DNA of 64,000 nucleotides, taken from the NCBI GenBank assembly GCA_940671915.1, contig CALNVZ010003426.1:25023297-25087296 (forward strand), read 5' to 3'. Positions 1 through 64,000 of the stretch are shown in pieces. The DNA comes from Paracentrotus lividus (taxonomy: Eukaryota > Echinodermata > Echinoidea > Camarodonta > Echinidae). How positions within the stretch are numbered: the stretch's first letter is position 1; the number at the start of each line of letters is the position of its first letter. Made by a program: the position numbers and the translations under genes. The notes beneath the pieces were generated by a model that worked only from the letters and a program-made list of their open reading frames with translations, ran no database searches and was not told the origin of the DNA.

Positions 1-585
1 TGCAATATCTACTTAGGAAAAAAGGACTTTGAAATTTGGAACAAAAGAACACATAAATGTAGCCTAATCTGTCCCTTCCCAGGACAGGCTAAACATGTTA
101 ATCAATTTAAGAGCTTTATAGTATAAAATTAGACAAAATCCTGGTTACTATAAACCTAGTATTGACTTATTGGTGATTATTGGTTGGATAACAACTTTGC
201 TATCCTAAAAATAGTGAGAATATGCTTTCTAATCCCTCAGAGTGAGTAGGTCCTTTTTTGGAGAAACTAACATCTCTAAGAAAAAAGCATACTTAATGAC
301 CTTTAAATCTTTCCCTGATAATATAATAGCATATAAAAATATGAAAATAGAAAAAAACTAGATGAATCTTCGACCGCGCACGGTCGGAAGGCATGCCTAC
401 GTATTGCCACATCGGAAAAAAAAGGCATGCGCATGTTGATATTTATACATCCATTATAACCATGACATCTTTAGATATTGACCCCAAATCTATTAAAGTT
501 TATCATCAGAATTATTCCAACTCAGGAAGGATGGCTACTGATGCAATAAAAAGGATAAACATGTTAAGTTGATCTGTCAAAGGTC
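1..585. other. Intron sequence, no gene seen
   Basis: AT-rich intron of the FN3 gene. A short inverted pair around GGCATGC (about 390-432) is the only structure seen. Confidence 0.5.
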
Positions 586-589
586 CTTC

Positions 590-1676
590 AGAAATTGCAC
601 AAAACGAATCATTACATAAATAAACATGACCTTTGATGTCCTGACCTCAAAAATCTAATCCATCTCTTCTCCCACATGACCCAATTTGAAGTTGATCCAT
701 AAAACGGTTCAGAAGTTACAGCAAGAACGTGCCATTTTCATGTATACAATGACGTCTGTGACCCTTAACCTTTGACTTCATACCTCAAAATTAATAAATT
801 CATTGTCCCTACCATATTCACACATGACCCAAAGTTTGATGTTCATCCATCAAACTGTTCTAATTATCGCGTCAAGAACAAGCCATTTTCACGTACACAA
901 TGTCCTCTGGCTTTGAACTTTGACCTCATGACTCTAAATTCTAATCAGTTATTGTCCGTCCCATATGCACATATGACCCAAGTTTGAAATTGATCCGTCA
1001 AACGGTTTTAAGTTTATGCGAGAACAAGCCATTCATGTACACCAATACCTCTGTGCCTTTGACTCTATGACCCAAAATCTGATAAGTTCATTGTCCCTCC
1101 CATATGTAAATATGATCCAAGTTAAGTTGATCCTCAAACGGTTCTTAATTATCGCATAACGAGAGCCATTTTCACGTACACAATGACCTGACCTTTGACC
1201 TTTGACCCCAAATCTAATCAGTTCATTGCCCCTCCCATATGCACACATTACTCAAGTTTGAAGTTGACCCGTCACACATTCTTAAGTATTGCCAGAACGA
1301 ACCATTTCATGTATACAATGACATCTGTGACCTTGACCTTTGACCTCATGACCCTAAAATCTAATCAGTTCATTGCCCCTCCCATAGGCACACATTACCC
1401 AAGTTGAAGTTGACCCGTCAAACGGTTTTAAGTATGCGAGACGAGCCATTTCATGCATACAATGACCTCTGTGACCTTTGACCTAATGACCCCAAAGTCT
1501 AATAAATCCATTGCCCTACCATAGCATACATGATCCAAGTTTGAAAGTGATCCGTCAAACGGTTCTTAAGTTATCGCGAGAACGAAAACGGGACGGACGT
1601 TCGGACGGACGGACGTACGGACGGACAACCCGAAAACATAATGCCTCCGGCACCACCTTCGGTGGCGGAGGCATAA
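590..1676. repeat. ~140-bp tandem repeat with GGAC tract and terminal hairpin
   Basis: About six to seven diverged units repeat the words TGACCTTTGACCTCATGACC, TCATTGCCCCTCCCATA, GTTGATCCGTCAAACGGTT and GCCATTTTCACGTACACAATG, with a period of roughly 135-150 bp. The array ends in a (GGAC)n run at 1593-1627 and a stem-loop at 1641-1673 built on TGCCTCCG and CGGAGGCA. A related sequence lies at 23.8-24.15 kb. The hairpin end recalls Helitron/Helentron-type non-autonomous elements, but that assignment is a guess. Confidence 0.7.
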
Positions 1677-1734
1677 AAAATACCAGGAACTACATCTTTT
1701 CATCCCCCATATACTGAAACTGAGCTTAACTTAC

Positions 1735-63523
<61,789 letters not shown>

Positions 63524-63526
63524 CTG

Positions 63527-63559
<33 letters not shown>

Positions 63560-64000
63560 ATGCAGCCACACAAATTGTTCCAAAGTGCCAAATGAAGCAG
63601 ATCCAATTTCTGTTTCTGCAAAGTAGCAGATAAGCCCTATGCCGAGTTTGTCTCAAAATTGCGAGAGACTAGAAAGTAAGGACCTATTGCTGAGATTTGT
63701 ACACAGGCCGCGAAAAAAATAACCTTAAGGTGCCCTCTCAATTTATTAAATAATAATGAAATATGCATCATTGGTTTAAGTAATGGGACAAAGTACTACT
63801 TCTAAGTGTGCCTTGGATGTAGCTATCACTGAAGATACAAATGTAGCAAGATATTCACACAGCCAAGGAAGTGATAGTTATTCTAGTCACGTGAAATGAA
63901 AAGGTGGTTATTTAATTTATTTTCCACGTCAGTAATTATTCAGCTATAACTTAGAAAAGATCTAATGAATAATGTTAGAGAACTAGACACCAGTGACTTT
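63524..64000. other. Intron upstream of module 1
   Basis: A poly-A run on the plus strand (63527-63557, poly-T before the acceptor on the transcript strand), then unremarkable intron. No further FN3 exon is seen before the window ends. Confidence 0.5.

Overview
The window is animal genomic DNA, AT-rich and intron-dominated. Dense small inverted-repeat transposons, frequent ACATGTA-type words and a DIRS-type element suggest a marine deuterostome, most likely an echinoderm of sea-urchin type. The organism call is inference from sequence texture; no marker gene is present.

One host gene fills the window. It lies on the minus strand, so its 5' side is at high coordinates, and it runs off both ends. 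I count 50 exons between 63523 and 1735, encoding 47 consecutive fibronectin type III (FN3) modules (the last one only half inside). That is about 12.7 kb of coding sequence and about 4,200 residues of an extracellular, repeat-built protein. 43 modules are single exons; three are split into two exons, and the last shows only its first half-exon. Every module boundary is phase 1. No signal peptide, transmembrane segment or intracellular domain lies inside the window, so the protein cannot be named. The one-module-per-phase-1-exon layout and motifs such as LVPGRLYNITV fit large receptor-type tyrosine phosphatases of the PTPRB/PTPRQ group, but another giant FN3 protein is possible.

Modules alternate between two types from one end of the window to the other. 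Type A (odd numbers here) has a short FG loop, is often cysteine-bearing, and usually sits in a shorter exon. Type B (even numbers) has a G-[YF]-D-like C-strand start and a long Gly/Ser FG loop. The repeat unit is therefore an A-B pair, and the unbroken alternation argues that no module was missed.

Non-coding sequence by region: 0.59-1.68 kb, a ~140-bp tandem repeat with a GGAC tract and terminal hairpin; 4.4-6.6 kb, three adjacent inverted-repeat elements; 13.35-19.61 kb, one GC-rich DIRS-type retroelement fossil with inverted terminal repeats and an internal complementary region, inserted in a ~60-bp minisatellite within the intron between modules 38 and 39; 20-36 kb, several TTAA-flanked miniature transposons and microsatellites; 37-43 kb, a poly-G-bearing TTAA element, a tRNA-derived SINE and long simple repeats; 46-62 kb, a long TA tract, paired TIR elements (one nested in another) and two copies of a TTAA/CCC-ended family.

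Points worth following are the A-B FN3 super-repeat, a triplicated in-frame splice acceptor at module 45, a frameshifted module 21, a duplicated exon tail beside module 2, polybasic sites in modules 18 and 40, and a miniature transposon abutting the splice acceptor of module 38.
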